Positions 43,087 through 52,432 of a stretch of 64,000 nt of DNA are shown in pieces; position 1 is the first letter of the stretch; each line of letters begins with the position of its first letter. The notes below the pieces were generated by a model. That model searched no databases, was not told the origin of the DNA, and worked only from the letters and a program-made list of their open reading frames with translations. Source of the DNA: Amycolatopsis oliviviridis (GTDB taxonomy: Bacteria > Actinomycetota > Actinomycetes > Mycobacteriales > Pseudonocardiaceae); contig NZ_BNAY01000001.1 in NCBI RefSeq assembly GCF_014654365.1, forward strand, positions 1,364,001 to 1,428,000. The letters run 5' to 3'. Position numbers and translations under genes: made by a program.

Positions 43087-44966
43087 TCCGCACCTCCGGC
43101 GGTCACGGTTTCCTTTGTGGACAGAGATGCCGAGGCCTCCCAGCACGCGACACGGTGGCTGGACCCCACGCTTTCCAGCACCGGGTCTTCGAGACGGCAC
43201 CGGTCGGTCACCGCGGGGCACCGGTCGGCGAAGGCGCAGCCGGTGGGCACGCGATCCGGTTCCGGTGGGCGGCCGGGGATCACCGCGAGCGGCGTGTCAC
43301 GATCGGTTTCCAGGTCGAGCGTCGCGGCCAGCAGCGCCCTGGTGTAGGGATGCCTCGGCGTCCCCGCCGACGGCATGTCCTCCACCACGCGGCCCGCGTA
43401 CATGACCAACATCCGCTCACAGGTCTGCGACACGACCGCGATGTCATGGCTGATCAGGATGATCGCCGTGTCCCGTTCGGCCCTCGTCCGCGCCAGCAGC
43501 CGCAACAGCTGCCGCTGCACGGTGACGTCGAGCGCGGTGGTCGGTTCGTCGGCGATGATCAGCCGCGGGTCGCCCATCAGCCCCATGCCGATCATCGCGC
43601 GCTGCCGCATCCCGCCGGAGAACTCGTGCGGGTACTGCTTCGCCCGCCGTCCGGCGGCCGGGATCCGCACCGCGCGCAACCGGTCCACGGCCCGTTCGAA
43701 CGCCTTGGCACGCGGCAGGCCCTGGTGCTGTTCGGCGACCTCGGCCAGCTGACGGCCGATCCGCCTGGTCGGATTGAACGAGGTCATCGGGTCCTGGAAC
43801 ACCATGGCCAGCGACGTGCCGAGCAACCCGCGCAACTCCCGTTCCGGAGTCGTCAGCAACGGCCTCCCGGCGAAATCGAGCCTGTCCGCGGTGACCACGG
43901 CCGGCGCTTCGACCAGCCGTGACACCGCGAGCCCGGTCAGGCTCTTCCCCGAACCCGACTCGCCGACGACGCCGATCGCCTCGCCCGCGTGAACGGTGAA
44001 GCTCACCCCGCGCACCGGGACGGTCCACCCAGCCGGACGCGGGAACGCCACCTGGAGGTTCTCGACCACCAGGACGGCGTCGTCGCGGTCTTCGGCGACG
44101 GCTTCCCTGGCAGGAACGACCGTCCGCGGCGCGAGCTTGCGCAACCCGGTGCGGACACCGATCACGCCCGCCACGGTCTCCCCCGCCAGGTTGAAGGCGA
44201 GACCGGCCAGGACCACCGCGACACCCGGCGCGAGCGCGGCCGCCGGATTGACGTAGATCCCGTTGAGCCCTTCGCCGAGCAGCCGTCCCCAGTCGTACTC
44301 CGGCGCCTGGACACCGATGCCGAGGAACGACAACCCGGCGAACGCCAGCAGCGAGGCGCCCGCGCCGAGGGTCGCGTTCACCACCAGCGGTTCGCCGATG
44401 TTGGGCAGGATGTGCCGCACCAGCAACCGGATCCGGCCGACTCCGGAGATCCGCGCGGCGGATACGAAGTCCTGGCCCGCGACGGAGGCGGACAGCGTCT
44501 GAGCCAGGCGTGCGAACGCCGGTGCCAGCGCGAAACCGACCGCCAGCACCGCGCCCTGGGCACCGACCCCGAAGATGACGGAGAAGAACAGCACCAGCAG
44601 CAGCCCGGGGAACGCGACCGCGATGTTCACCGCGGCGGTGACCAGCCGGGCGGCGGGCCGCGGCAGCAGCGACGGCAACGTGCCGAGGACGAGCCCGGTC
44701 ACCACGCCGATCACCGTCGCGAACACCGCCAGCAGCACCGAAAGCCGGGTCGCGACCAGGACACGGAACAGGATGTCTCGGCCGAGGTCGTCGGTGCCCA
44801 GCCAATGCGCCGCCGACGGTCCTTGCGCGATGGCTTCGGTGTCGATCGCGAAGGCGTTGTCGTGCCACAGGATCGGGGCGAACACCGCGAGCGCGAACAC
44901 CAGGAGCAGCAAGGTCGCCGAGAACGCGCCCACCGGGGTGCGCAAGGCCGCGAGCCATTTCGCCAT
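43083..44966 (-). CDS. Fused DppC-type permease and DppD-type ATPase
   Basis: A 627-residue fusion. Residues about 1-275 are a DppC/OppC permease with an N-terminal helix, the LGTDDLGRDILFRVLVATR block and four to five more helices with the EAA-like loop AARISGVGRIRLLVRHILPN. A 25-residue linker joins a DppD-type ATPase (about 300-627) with Walker A GESGSGKSL, signature FSGGMRQRAMIGMGL, Walker B LIIADEPTTALD and the oligo_HPY tail HPYTRALL. Stand-alone genes are the rule, so the fusion fixes permease and ATPase in equal amounts. It starts 1 bp after the DppB-like gene. Confidence 0.9.
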   Translation of the reverse strand: MAKWLAALRTPVGAFSATLLLLVFALAVFAPILWHDNAFAIDTEAIAQGPSAAHWLGTDDLGRDILFRVLVATRLSVLLAVFATVIGVVTGLVLGTLPSLLPRPAARLVTAAVNIAVAFPGLLLVLFFSVIFGVGAQGAVLAVGFALAPAFARLAQTLSASVAGQDFVSAARISGVGRIRLLVRHILPNIGEPLVVNATLGAGASLLAFAGLSFLGIGVQAPEYDWGRLLGEGLNGIYVNPAAALAPGVAVVLAGLAFNLAGETVAGVIGVRTGLRKLAPRTVVPAREAVAEDRDDAVLVVENLQVAFPRPAGWTVPVRGVSFTVHAGEAIGVVGESGSGKSLTGLAVSRLVEAPAVVTADRLDFAGRPLLTTPERELRGLLGTSLAMVFQDPMTSFNPTRRIGRQLAEVAEQHQGLPRAKAFERAVDRLRAVRIPAAGRRAKQYPHEFSGGMRQRAMIGMGLMGDPRLIIADEPTTALDVTVQRQLLRLLARTRAERDTAIILISHDIAVVSQTCERMLVMYAGRVVEDMPSAGTPRHPYTRALLAATLDLETDRDTPLAVIPGRPPEPDRVPTGCAFADRCPAVTDRCRLEDPVLESVGSSHRVACWEASASLSTKETVTAGGAE

Positions 44967-44967
44967 C

Positions 44968-45948
44968 TCAGTTCTCCCGGATCGTCGAACGCGGATCGAG
45001 GACGGCCAGCAGCACGTCCACCGTCAGGTTCACCAGCAGCACGCCGATGCCGTAGACGAGCACGATCGCCTGCACCAGCGGGTAATCCTTCTGCAGGATC
45101 GACTGCGCGATGGTGGATCCGAGACCGGGCCAGGCGAACACGTTCTCCACCAGCACCGTCCCGGCGACCATCCCGGTGAGCATCAGCCCGCCCATGGTCA
45201 GCGTCGCGGTCAGCGCGTTCGGCAGCGCGTGCCGCAGGTAGACCAGCCTCGCTGGCAGCCGTTTCGCCCGCGCGGTGCGGATGAAGTCGTTGCCCAGCAC
45301 GGAAAGCGTCTCCACCCGGACGATGCGGGACAGCACCGACGCCGGACCGAGCGCCAGCGCGATCACCGGCAGCACGAACGAACTCGCGTCCGCGTTCCCG
45401 GCGACCGGGAACCAGCCGAGCTGGACGGCGAAGAAAGCGACCAGTGCGACGGCGAGCAGGAACTCCGGGATGGCCGCGAGGAGCACGGTCGTCGACGTGA
45501 AGGCCAGTTCACCGCCTCGACGGCGCCCGCCCCGGGTCAGCACGGCGAACAGCAGGCCCAGCGGGATCGCCACCGCGATGACCACCGCGAAGGCGGGCAA
45601 CGCCAGCTGGAGGGTGGCGGGCAGCCGGTCCCCGATCACTTCGGAGACCGGCTGCCCGCTCGTCATCGACGTCCCCAGGTCACCGGTGAACAGTCCGCCG
45701 AGGTAGTGGACGTACTGCAACCACAACGGATCGTCGAGTCCGAGCGCCGCCCGCCGCGCGTTCACCAGCTCCACCGGCGCGGTCAGCCCGAGCGCGGCCC
45801 GGACCGGGTCGCCGGGGATCAGCTGGATCATCAGGAACGCCATGGTGACCAGCACCCACAGCGAAACCGCGAACCGGCCGAGCCGGCGCGCCGCGAACGA
45901 GAGCCAGGGGCTGCCGCGCAGTCCCGCCGGCGCGAGCGCGACCGCCAT
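44968..45948 (-). CDS. Dipeptide ABC transporter permease (DppB-like)
   Basis: A 326-residue permease with six hydrophobic helices; N-terminal helix near 28-50 followed by IPGDPVRAALG, and the coupling loop FIRTARAKRLPARLVYLRHALPNAL near 225, typical of DppB/OppB. ATG 45948 overlaps the binding-protein stop by 1 bp (TGATG). Forms the channel with the permease half of the downstream fusion. Confidence 0.9.
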   Translation of the reverse strand: MAVALAPAGLRGSPWLSFAARRLGRFAVSLWVLVTMAFLMIQLIPGDPVRAALGLTAPVELVNARRAALGLDDPLWLQYVHYLGGLFTGDLGTSMTSGQPVSEVIGDRLPATLQLALPAFAVVIAVAIPLGLLFAVLTRGGRRRGGELAFTSTTVLLAAIPEFLLAVALVAFFAVQLGWFPVAGNADASSFVLPVIALALGPASVLSRIVRVETLSVLGNDFIRTARAKRLPARLVYLRHALPNALTATLTMGGLMLTGMVAGTVLVENVFAWPGLGSTIAQSILQKDYPLVQAIVLVYGIGVLLVNLTVDVLLAVLDPRSTIREN

Positions 45949-47546
45949 CAGCTGTACATCCGGACGCTCGACGGTTCGATCGTGCCGAAGTTGACCTTGA
46001 ACCGCGCGTTGCTGCCGAAGGTCGGGATGACCGAGTTGACGTACGGCACGACGTCCAGCCGCTCGATGAGCGCCGATTCCGCGGCGAGCCAGGTCGCGCA
46101 GCCTGATTCACCCGGCATCTGCGCGGCTTGGCGGGCCTGGGACGTGTACCGCTCGTTCTCGATGTGCGCGAAGTTCGTCCCGGCGGGCGGTTTCGGCCCG
46201 GACACGAACGACGTGACCTGACTGGGCAGCAACAGGGTCACCGGCGCGAGCGAGATGTCCCACTCACCGGTGTTGAAGAGCACCTGGCTGGTTCCCGGGC
46301 TGTCGAGGCCTTTGAGCGTGACGTCCGCGCCGGCGGCCTTCCACGACTGCTGCATCAGTTCGGCCGACGACGCCATCGTCGGCCCCAGCTGGGTGCCGTA
46401 GATCGCGGTCAGCGCGAGCCGTTTACCGTCCTTGACCCGCACGCCGTCCGCTCCCGGCTTCCAACCTGCCGCGTCGAGGGCCGACTTGGCCGCGGCGACG
46501 TCGAACGCGGGCAGCTTGCCGCTCACCGCATCGCCGGCGCACGCCCTGGGTTCGGTGGTGACCATTCCCTGGCTGGGCGCCCCGGCGCCGCTCGTGAGCA
46601 CCTTGCCGATCTGAGCCAGGTCGAGTGCCTGTACCAGGGCACGGCGGACGGCCTGATCCGCACCGGCGCGGCCGGGTGCCTGGTTGAAGAACATCTCGCC
46701 CATCGGCACGACCTGGTCGCCGTGGAACAGCTTCTGGGCCCGGAGGCGTTGCTGATCCTGACCGGTGATCCGGGCGGCGTTGAGCTCACCCGACAACAGC
46801 AGGTTCGACGTGGTCGTCATGTTCTGGATGACCCGGAAGACGACCTTTTCCGGCAGGCCCGGCTGCTCGCGCTTCCAGTCCCCCGGTCCCCACGTGTAGT
46901 CCTTCCGCCGCGTGAGGGTGTAGTGGTCGTTCGGCACGATCTCGCTCATGGTGAACATGCCGGTGCCGTATTTCCCCTTGGCCAGGGCCTGCCGGTCGGT
47001 CACGCCCTTGCCGCAGACGATCGGCATCCCGCCGAGGTTGCGCAGCAGGAACGCGTCCGGCGCCCCGCTGGTGACGGTGATCGTCCGCGCCGCGTCGTCG
47101 GCGGTCGCCTTGGTTCCCGGCGCGACCGTGAGCCCGGACATCGGGGACTTGTTGGCGGGATCGCCGACGAAGTCGATGTTCGCGGCGACGCCGCTCGCGG
47201 TCAGCGGACTGCCGTCGTCGCAGGTGATCCCGTTCCGCAGGGTGAAGGAGGCCGTGGTCGTGGTGGCCTCGAACTTTTCGGCGAGCCCCGGGATCGGTTT
47301 GCCGGTCTCGTCGAGGTTGATCAGGCTGTCGTAGAGGTAGCGGCCGATCTCGAGGGCGACCGAGAGCACGGTCATCGCCGGGTCCAGCGCTCCCGGATCG
47401 GTCCCGATCGCCATGGTGAAGGTCTTGCCTTCGGTGAGTTTCTGGTTCGCGGTCCGGTCCTGCCCGGATTGCGACGTCCCCCCGCACGCGCTCACGGTCA
47501 AGGCCACCACGCTCGCGATCGCGGCGGTGAGCCGGGCTTTCTTCAT
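45948..47546 (-). CDS. Peptide-binding lipoprotein of ABC transporter (SBP family 5)
   Basis: A 532-residue lipoprotein with lipobox VSAC at about 18-21 and the SBP_bac_5 fold: FTMAIGTDPGALDPAMTV, then YDSLINLDETGKPIPGLAEKFE, and SFTLRNGITCDDGSPLTASGV, the classical opening of DppA/OppA proteins. ATG 47546 has AGGAGA upstream and lies 9 bp after the class A-like hydrolase gene. It captures peptides outside the membrane; ligand chirality cannot be told from sequence. Confidence 0.9.
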   Translation of the reverse strand: MKKARLTAAIASVVALTVSACGGTSQSGQDRTANQKLTEGKTFTMAIGTDPGALDPAMTVLSVALEIGRYLYDSLINLDETGKPIPGLAEKFEATTTTASFTLRNGITCDDGSPLTASGVAANIDFVGDPANKSPMSGLTVAPGTKATADDAARTITVTSGAPDAFLLRNLGGMPIVCGKGVTDRQALAKGKYGTGMFTMSEIVPNDHYTLTRRKDYTWGPGDWKREQPGLPEKVVFRVIQNMTTTSNLLLSGELNAARITGQDQQRLRAQKLFHGDQVVPMGEMFFNQAPGRAGADQAVRRALVQALDLAQIGKVLTSGAGAPSQGMVTTEPRACAGDAVSGKLPAFDVAAAKSALDAAGWKPGADGVRVKDGKRLALTAIYGTQLGPTMASSAELMQQSWKAAGADVTLKGLDSPGTSQVLFNTGEWDISLAPVTLLLPSQVTSFVSGPKPPAGTNFAHIENERYTSQARQAAQMPGESGCATWLAAESALIERLDVVPYVNSVIPTFGSNARFKVNFGTIEPSSVRMYS

Positions 47547-47555
47547 GCGGTTCTC

Positions 47556-48458
47556 CTACTGGGTCACGGTCTGCGCACGGAGGTGTTCGACGGCGAGGCT
47601 GGCGGCCTCGCCGATGGCGGAATCGACCGCGGGCAGGCGATCGGCGAGGGAGCAGGCGCGGGTGAACACCGCGACGGCGTACCGGCGACCGTCCACATCG
47701 GTCACCACTCCCGCTTCGTTGCGGACGGCGGGAAGCGTCCCGGTCTTCGCCGCGATCTCGACTCCCGCGGGGAAGCCGGACGAGATCCGGTGCGGCCAGA
47801 TCTGCTGGGCCATGATCGTCCGCACGCGTTCGCAGGCGGCCGGGTCGCCCGCGCGGTCGGTCCAGATCGCGTCCAGCAGTTCGGTGATCTCACGCGGGGT
47901 CGACGCCGTGGTGCGTTCCGGGTCGAGCACGGCGAGTTTCCACAGCTGTTCCTCGGTGGCCGCGGCGAGGATCGCCTCCAGATCGTCGTCCGGTTTCGCG
48001 CCGAGATCGGCGATCACCGAGGCGAAGAGGTCCTCGCAGCAGCCGATGAGCCGCGTCCTGGTCAGCCCGAGGTCGGCGAGGACCTTGTCGACGGCGTCCT
48101 GCCCGATCCGGTGGTAGATGACGTCGGTCGCGGCGTTGTCGCTCATCGTCAGCATGAAATGCGCCAGATCGCGCCAGCTCATCTCGACGTCGTCCGCGCA
48201 GCCGGCGGTGCCGATCCCGCCGATCCGGTAGCGCGCGGTGACGCGGGTCCGCTCGGTGTCGTCGAGCCGTCCGGCGGCCACCTCGCGGGCGAACGCGACC
48301 GCCACCGGGATCTTGAACACCGACGCCAGCACGACCGGGTCGTCCGCGCCGACCCCGACCTCGGGTCCGCCGGGGACGCCGACCTCGCGCGCGTGCACGA
48401 ACCCGCGTGCCCCCGCGTTCGCGAAGACCGCTTCGATCTTCTCGGCGATCGAGGTCAC
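47556..48458 (-). CDS. Cytoplasmic class A beta-lactamase-like serine hydrolase
   Basis: A 300-residue protein with the full class A triad: SxxK as S46-VF-K49, SDN at 106-108, and KTG at 238-240. It lacks any signal peptide (begins MTSIAEKIEAVFANAG), unlike true resistance beta-lactamases. The GTG start overlaps the stop of the class C gene upstream (GTGA). Its place between two other serine hydrolases and the peptide importer suggests a role in breaking imported D-amino-acid peptides or beta-lactam-like amides; the reaction is inferred. A clear paralogue is at 49964-50875. Confidence 0.82.
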   Translation of the reverse strand: MTSIAEKIEAVFANAGARGFVHAREVGVPGGPEVGVGADDPVVLASVFKIPVAVAFAREVAAGRLDDTERTRVTARYRIGGIGTAGCADDVEMSWRDLAHFMLTMSDNAATDVIYHRIGQDAVDKVLADLGLTRTRLIGCCEDLFASVIADLGAKPDDDLEAILAAATEEQLWKLAVLDPERTTASTPREITELLDAIWTDRAGDPAACERVRTIMAQQIWPHRISSGFPAGVEIAAKTGTLPAVRNEAGVVTDVDGRRYAVAVFTRACSLADRLPAVDSAIGEAASLAVEHLRAQTVTQ

Positions 48459-49843
48459 CGGCTCACCCGCCGGTCGGCGCGTCCGGTGTGGACGAACAGC
48501 GCCCGGCCGCTGCCGTCGTCACCGACGAACGCGTGTGGCATGTGCAGGCCGAGCCCGTCGTGCTCGACGACCAGGGTGTCGCCCTTGTAGCCGAGGAGCT
48601 TGCTCTTCTCCGGTCCCGTCCCGAGATCGGCGAAGATCCCCTTCGGCGTGCGCTCCAGCCACAGGTCGCCGTCCTCGTCCTGAGTGACGACGATGTCCGC
48701 AACCTGCGACGAGTACTCGCCCACGAAGCGGGACGGATCGGCCGGGGCCTCCGCGGCGTTGGGCTCGGGCAGCGGCGGGACCTCGACGCCGGCCAGGTCG
48801 CCCAGCACCTTCCGGAAGATGTCCAGGTAGAGGTGCAGCGGCTTGCCGCCGTTGGTCAGCAACGCCACCGCGACGTTGCTGCCCGGCACGACCCGCAGGA
48901 ACGCCGACTGGCCGATCGTGCCGCCGTCGTGCCCGATCACCGGGCCGCCGTCCCAGTCGAAGATCATCCAGCCGAGCCCCCACGCCCCGCCCATCAGGCC
49001 GAGGTAAGGCAGTTCGACCTGGCGTTCCCACATGGCGCGGGCGGTTTCCGGCCGCAGGACCTGGGTGCCGTCGTCCGCGCGGCCCTCGTTGAGGTGCATG
49101 CGGACGAAGGTGAGCAGGTCGCGCGGGCGCATCGCGAGATGTGAACCCGCCGGGGCGTTCGACCGCGTCAGCGCCCAGACCGGAGCGGCGACGGACTCGG
49201 CGTCCGGAGCAGGCTGGACGTGGCCGATCGCGGCGCGGTAGCGGATCGCGTCGTACGGTCCGGCGGCGGCGTGGGTCAGCCCGAGCGGCGCGAAGAGATG
49301 CTCGCGCAGGCACTCGTCGTAGGACTTGCCGCGCAGGACCTCGACGATCCTGCCGAGCACGCAGTACCCGGCGTTGTTGTAGGAGAACATCTCCCCCGGC
49401 TCGAACAGCTGGGGCACGTCGGCCAGGGTCGCCACGAGCTTCGCGACGCAGTCGTCGCCCTGCCCGGTGTCGGTGAAGATGTCGCCCTCGAAACCGGAGG
49501 TGTGGCAGGTCAGCTGCCGCACGGTGATCCGCCCCGCGGCGGCGTCGTCGGAGAGGGCGAACTCGGGAAGGTAGTCACGGACCGGCTTGTCGAGGTCCAG
49601 CCTGCCCTCGTCGACGAGTTGCATCGCCAAAGTGGTCGTCCACACCTTGGTGATGGAGCCGATCTGGAAGACGGAGTCCACTGTGGACTCGACGCCGGTG
49701 CTCTTGTTCACGACGCCGGCCGCGTGGTCGATCACCTCGCCGTTCGCGAAGACCGCGACGGCCGCGCCGGGCACCTGATGCTTCGCGAGGAGCTCGGCGA
49801 AGTTGTCCGCGAGCCAGGCATCGATTTCGGAAAGTTTCGACAT
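48455..49843 (-). CDS. Class C beta-lactamase/D-aminopeptidase-like serine hydrolase
   Basis: A 462-residue soluble protein with SxxK S63-IT-K66, YxN Y155-N157 and HxG H305-G307, followed by a 100-residue C-terminal beta domain as in D-aminopeptidase/S12 esterases. No signal peptide. ATG 49843 is preferred to 49849 because AAGG is then properly spaced. Residues 55-135 match the C-terminal half of the S9 fusion (38771-42097) almost word for word (VFQIGSI-x-KVWT, MQLVDEG, DVFTDTG/DIFTDTG), so one arose from the other. Likely acts on D-residue peptides in the cytoplasm. Confidence 0.85.
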   Translation of the reverse strand: MSKLSEIDAWLADNFAELLAKHQVPGAAVAVFANGEVIDHAAGVVNKSTGVESTVDSVFQIGSITKVWTTTLAMQLVDEGRLDLDKPVRDYLPEFALSDDAAAGRITVRQLTCHTSGFEGDIFTDTGQGDDCVAKLVATLADVPQLFEPGEMFSYNNAGYCVLGRIVEVLRGKSYDECLREHLFAPLGLTHAAAGPYDAIRYRAAIGHVQPAPDAESVAAPVWALTRSNAPAGSHLAMRPRDLLTFVRMHLNEGRADDGTQVLRPETARAMWERQVELPYLGLMGGAWGLGWMIFDWDGGPVIGHDGGTIGQSAFLRVVPGSNVAVALLTNGGKPLHLYLDIFRKVLGDLAGVEVPPLPEPNAAEAPADPSRFVGEYSSQVADIVVTQDEDGDLWLERTPKGIFADLGTGPEKSKLLGYKGDTLVVEHDGLGLHMPHAFVGDDGSGRALFVHTGRADRRVSR

Positions 49844-49963
49844 GGGCATCCTTGTCCGTGGAAAGGGTGGACCGGCAGTTCCCGGAATGCTAGGACGGTG
49901 ACGGGCGTCACCGGTTCGTGCGGACCGACGAGAGCGGCGGGAAAGTTCATCCGGGCGGACGAA

Positions 49964-50875
49964 TCATTCGCCCCCGGCCTCGGGAAGCCTGAGCCATTCG
50001 ACGGCCTGCGCCGCCGCGAAGCCGATGAACGCGTCCCGCTCCGGTACCCGTGACCGCCCGTCGACGGCGTCGGTGAAAATCCCTACCGCGTAACGGCCGC
50101 CATCCGGGTACTCGACCACGCCGACCTCGTTGCGCACCGACGGCAGCGTCCCGGTCTTGCCGCTGACGCGGATCCCATCGTCCGGGAACCCGGAACGCAG
50201 CCGATGCGGCCACACCTGCAGTTCCAGCCAGCGCCGGACATCGGCGCACGCCGTCGGCGAGGCTGCCTCGTCGCGCCAGATCAAGCCCAGCAACCGCGTG
50301 ATCTCTTCGGCCGTCGTGGCGCAGCTGTGCTCCGGTTGCAGCGCGCGCAACGCCTGTATCCGCTCGATCGACAGCTCGGACAGCGCTTTCTCGTCGTCCT
50401 CGTAGGAGATCCCGAGGTCCTTGCCGATGCTGCCGAGCACCTCGCCACAGTCCTGCGGGACGGTGGTGTACTCGAAACCGAGACGCCGCAACGACTTCTC
50501 CGTCGAATCCTTGCCGACGCGGGCGAGGATCAGGTCGGTGGCGACGTTGTCGCTGATCCCGATCATCAGGATCGCGAGGTCGTACCAGGACATCGTGATC
50601 TCGTGCCGGAAAGTGGCCAGGCCGTACGGGCTCGGCGTGGGATGTCCCGGCGGGACGGTGACCGGCTCGCCGAGATCGAGCCCGCCGTCGGCGCCCTGCC
50701 TCGCCAGTTCCAGCGCGATCGGGACCTTGAAGACCGACGCCGTGACGACCGGGGTGTGCTCGTCGATCCCGATCCGGCGGGCGCCGTCGATCTCGGCCGC
50801 GTGCAGCCGGACGCGGACGCCGACCTCCTTCGCTCGCGCGTTGATCGTTTCGATGACTTCGGACGCGGTGGACAT
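49964..50875 (-). CDS. Second cytoplasmic class A beta-lactamase-like serine hydrolase
   Basis: A 303-residue paralogue of the protein at 47556-48458, with S47-VF-K50, SDN 108-110 and KTG 240-242, plus the shared blocks ITMSWYDLAILMIGISDNVATD, VWPHRLRSGFP and GTLPSVRNEVGVV. No signal peptide. ATG 50875 with RBS AGGAG. The 120-bp gap to the class C gene shows no feature. Two diverged copies suggest different substrate ranges. Confidence 0.82.
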   Translation of the reverse strand: MSTASEVIETINARAKEVGVRVRLHAAEIDGARRIGIDEHTPVVTASVFKVPIALELARQGADGGLDLGEPVTVPPGHPTPSPYGLATFRHEITMSWYDLAILMIGISDNVATDLILARVGKDSTEKSLRRLGFEYTTVPQDCGEVLGSIGKDLGISYEDDEKALSELSIERIQALRALQPEHSCATTAEEITRLLGLIWRDEAASPTACADVRRWLELQVWPHRLRSGFPDDGIRVSGKTGTLPSVRNEVGVVEYPDGGRYAVGIFTDAVDGRSRVPERDAFIGFAAAQAVEWLRLPEAGGE

Positions 50876-50925
50876 GAGGCTCCTGTCTGTACAAGGCGGG
50901 AAAAGACGGGAATCGCGTGATCAAA

Positions 50926-51021
50926 CCCGTAACTCACGTGGCTGGACCCGTAACTCACGTGATCGGAGGCCGCACACGTGAGTTACGGACCTGATCACGC
51001 GAGTTACGGACCTGATCACGC
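50926..51021. repeat. Second array of 21-bp-period repeats, inverted layout
   Basis: Two left-hand units (CCGTAACTCACGTG core) start at 50926 and 50947; two right-hand units (GAGTTACGGACC then TGATCACGC) start at 50980 and 51001, identical over 21 bp. Left and right units are reverse complements, so the region can fold as a long hairpin. The core TGATCACGCGAG is shared with the array at 12610-12728. It fills the gap between the MFS gene end and the class A gene start. Confidence 0.75.
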
Positions 51022-51034
51022 GAGCCCGGCCTGT

Positions 51035-52294
51035 CTACTGAGGACTCGCCGGGGAGAACTTGAACTGCGCCGGGTTCTGCGGGACCCAGAACGCCATCAC
51101 GGCGGTCAGGAACGTGGTCACGATGAGGAAACCGAACGCCGCGGTGTAGGAGAACGCGTCGGCGAGCCAACCCATCGCCACCGGGGCGACCGCGCCGGCC
51201 ACCTGGCCGCCGAAGTTCATCACCCCCATGCCGATCCCGGTGACCGCCGTGGGCAGCACCCGCAGCGGCAGGCCGAAGACGGCCATCGTCGCCATCCCGA
51301 ACACCGCGAGTGCGAGTGTCTCGTAGAGGGTGAACTCCGCCGTGCTGTCCGCGCTCACCATCAGGATCAGCAGCACCACGGTCACCAGCGCGATCGAACC
51401 GAGGTACCAGCGGCCGTGGTCGTGGAAGTACTTGTCGAACAGCCAGCCGCCGAGGATGGTCGTGCCGATGCTGACCAGCATCGGGATCGCCGCCAGGACA
51501 CCGGTCTGGTTCAGCGTCAGTCCCCGCGCTTCGAGCAGGTAGCTGGGCACCCAGGTGATCAGGCCGTAGTTCAGCATGTTGGTGGCGCAGAACAGCAGCG
51601 TGAACTTCCAGACCACAAAGGACTTCAGCACTTGCTTGCGCGACACCTCGGGCACGCTCGTCTCGGTGCGGGGAAGGCTGCTCAACGACTTCGGCAGCGG
51701 CTTCGGCAGCAACGTCCAGACGACCACGCCGATGATCGCGCCGATCCCCGCCATCCAGAAGAACGTGTGCCGCCAGCCGAGGGCCATCAACAGCGGTCCG
51801 ACGATCAGCGGCGCCAGCCCCGCGCCGATCCCGCCGGCGGACAGCATCACGCCGGTCACCGTCGCGCGGTTGCCGGGAGTGGTCCGTTCGGCGATCGCCT
51901 TGAACGAGGCCGCCGGGAAAAGTCCTTGGCACACGCCGAAAAGGCCGCGGACGAGCAGCAGCATCCCGAACGTGCCCGCCATCCCGGTCATCGCGGTGAA
52001 CGCCGACCAGGCCAGCAGCGTCACCAGCATCGGCCCCCGCGAGCCATAGCGGTCCGCGAGGAAACCCGCCGGGATCTGGCACACCATGTAGACCAGCGCG
52101 AACACGGTCACGAGCCAGCCCTGCTGGGTCTTGCTGAGATCGAACTCGGCGCCGATCATCGGCAGCGCCATCCCGATGGAGAACCGGTCGATGTAGTCGA
52201 CCGCCCAGGCGAAGACCATCACCACCATGGTGATGAGCGCCGTCCGGTTGATCCGCCGCGCTGTCCAGGTGTCCTCGTTGACCACTGCCGTCAT
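51035..52294 (-). CDS. MFS transporter, anion:cation symporter type
   Basis: A 419-residue membrane protein with twelve predicted helices, the MFS motif A variant GFLADRYGSRGPMLV near 80 and the YIDRFSIGMALPMIG opening typical of the ACS/hexuronate-sugar acid subfamily. ATG 52294 (RBS GGAGG) opens at MTAVVNED; upstream codons are rejected. It lies inside the D-peptide locus and may carry an organic anion such as an N-acyl amino acid or its product, but the substrate is not shown by sequence. Confidence 0.85.
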   Translation of the reverse strand: MTAVVNEDTWTARRINRTALITMVVMVFAWAVDYIDRFSIGMALPMIGAEFDLSKTQQGWLVTVFALVYMVCQIPAGFLADRYGSRGPMLVTLLAWSAFTAMTGMAGTFGMLLLVRGLFGVCQGLFPAASFKAIAERTTPGNRATVTGVMLSAGGIGAGLAPLIVGPLLMALGWRHTFFWMAGIGAIIGVVVWTLLPKPLPKSLSSLPRTETSVPEVSRKQVLKSFVVWKFTLLFCATNMLNYGLITWVPSYLLEARGLTLNQTGVLAAIPMLVSIGTTILGGWLFDKYFHDHGRWYLGSIALVTVVLLILMVSADSTAEFTLYETLALAVFGMATMAVFGLPLRVLPTAVTGIGMGVMNFGGQVAGAVAPVAMGWLADAFSYTAAFGFLIVTTFLTAVMAFWVPQNPAQFKFSPASPQ

Positions 52295-52432
52295 GGCGCC
52301 TCCGCGGAAACGTTGGGAGAGAAGGAGAACGGCGAGCGTGGCGCCGATCACTCATTCTGAAACGCACTCGGCCGACGGAGTTCGTGCGATCTCACGAACA
52401 TCCGGCGCCGTTTCGGGCCGGGCTGACCAACC

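Noticed and set aside
47556..50875. Beta-lactam resistance genes
   Set aside because: All catalytic motifs are present but there are no export signals, and the setting is a peptide importer operon.
50978..52360. 460-codon plus-strand frame opposite the MFS gene
   Set aside because: Composed mainly of Arg, His, Gln and Asp, a mirror of the transporter's hydrophobic codons; it also begins in the repeat array.
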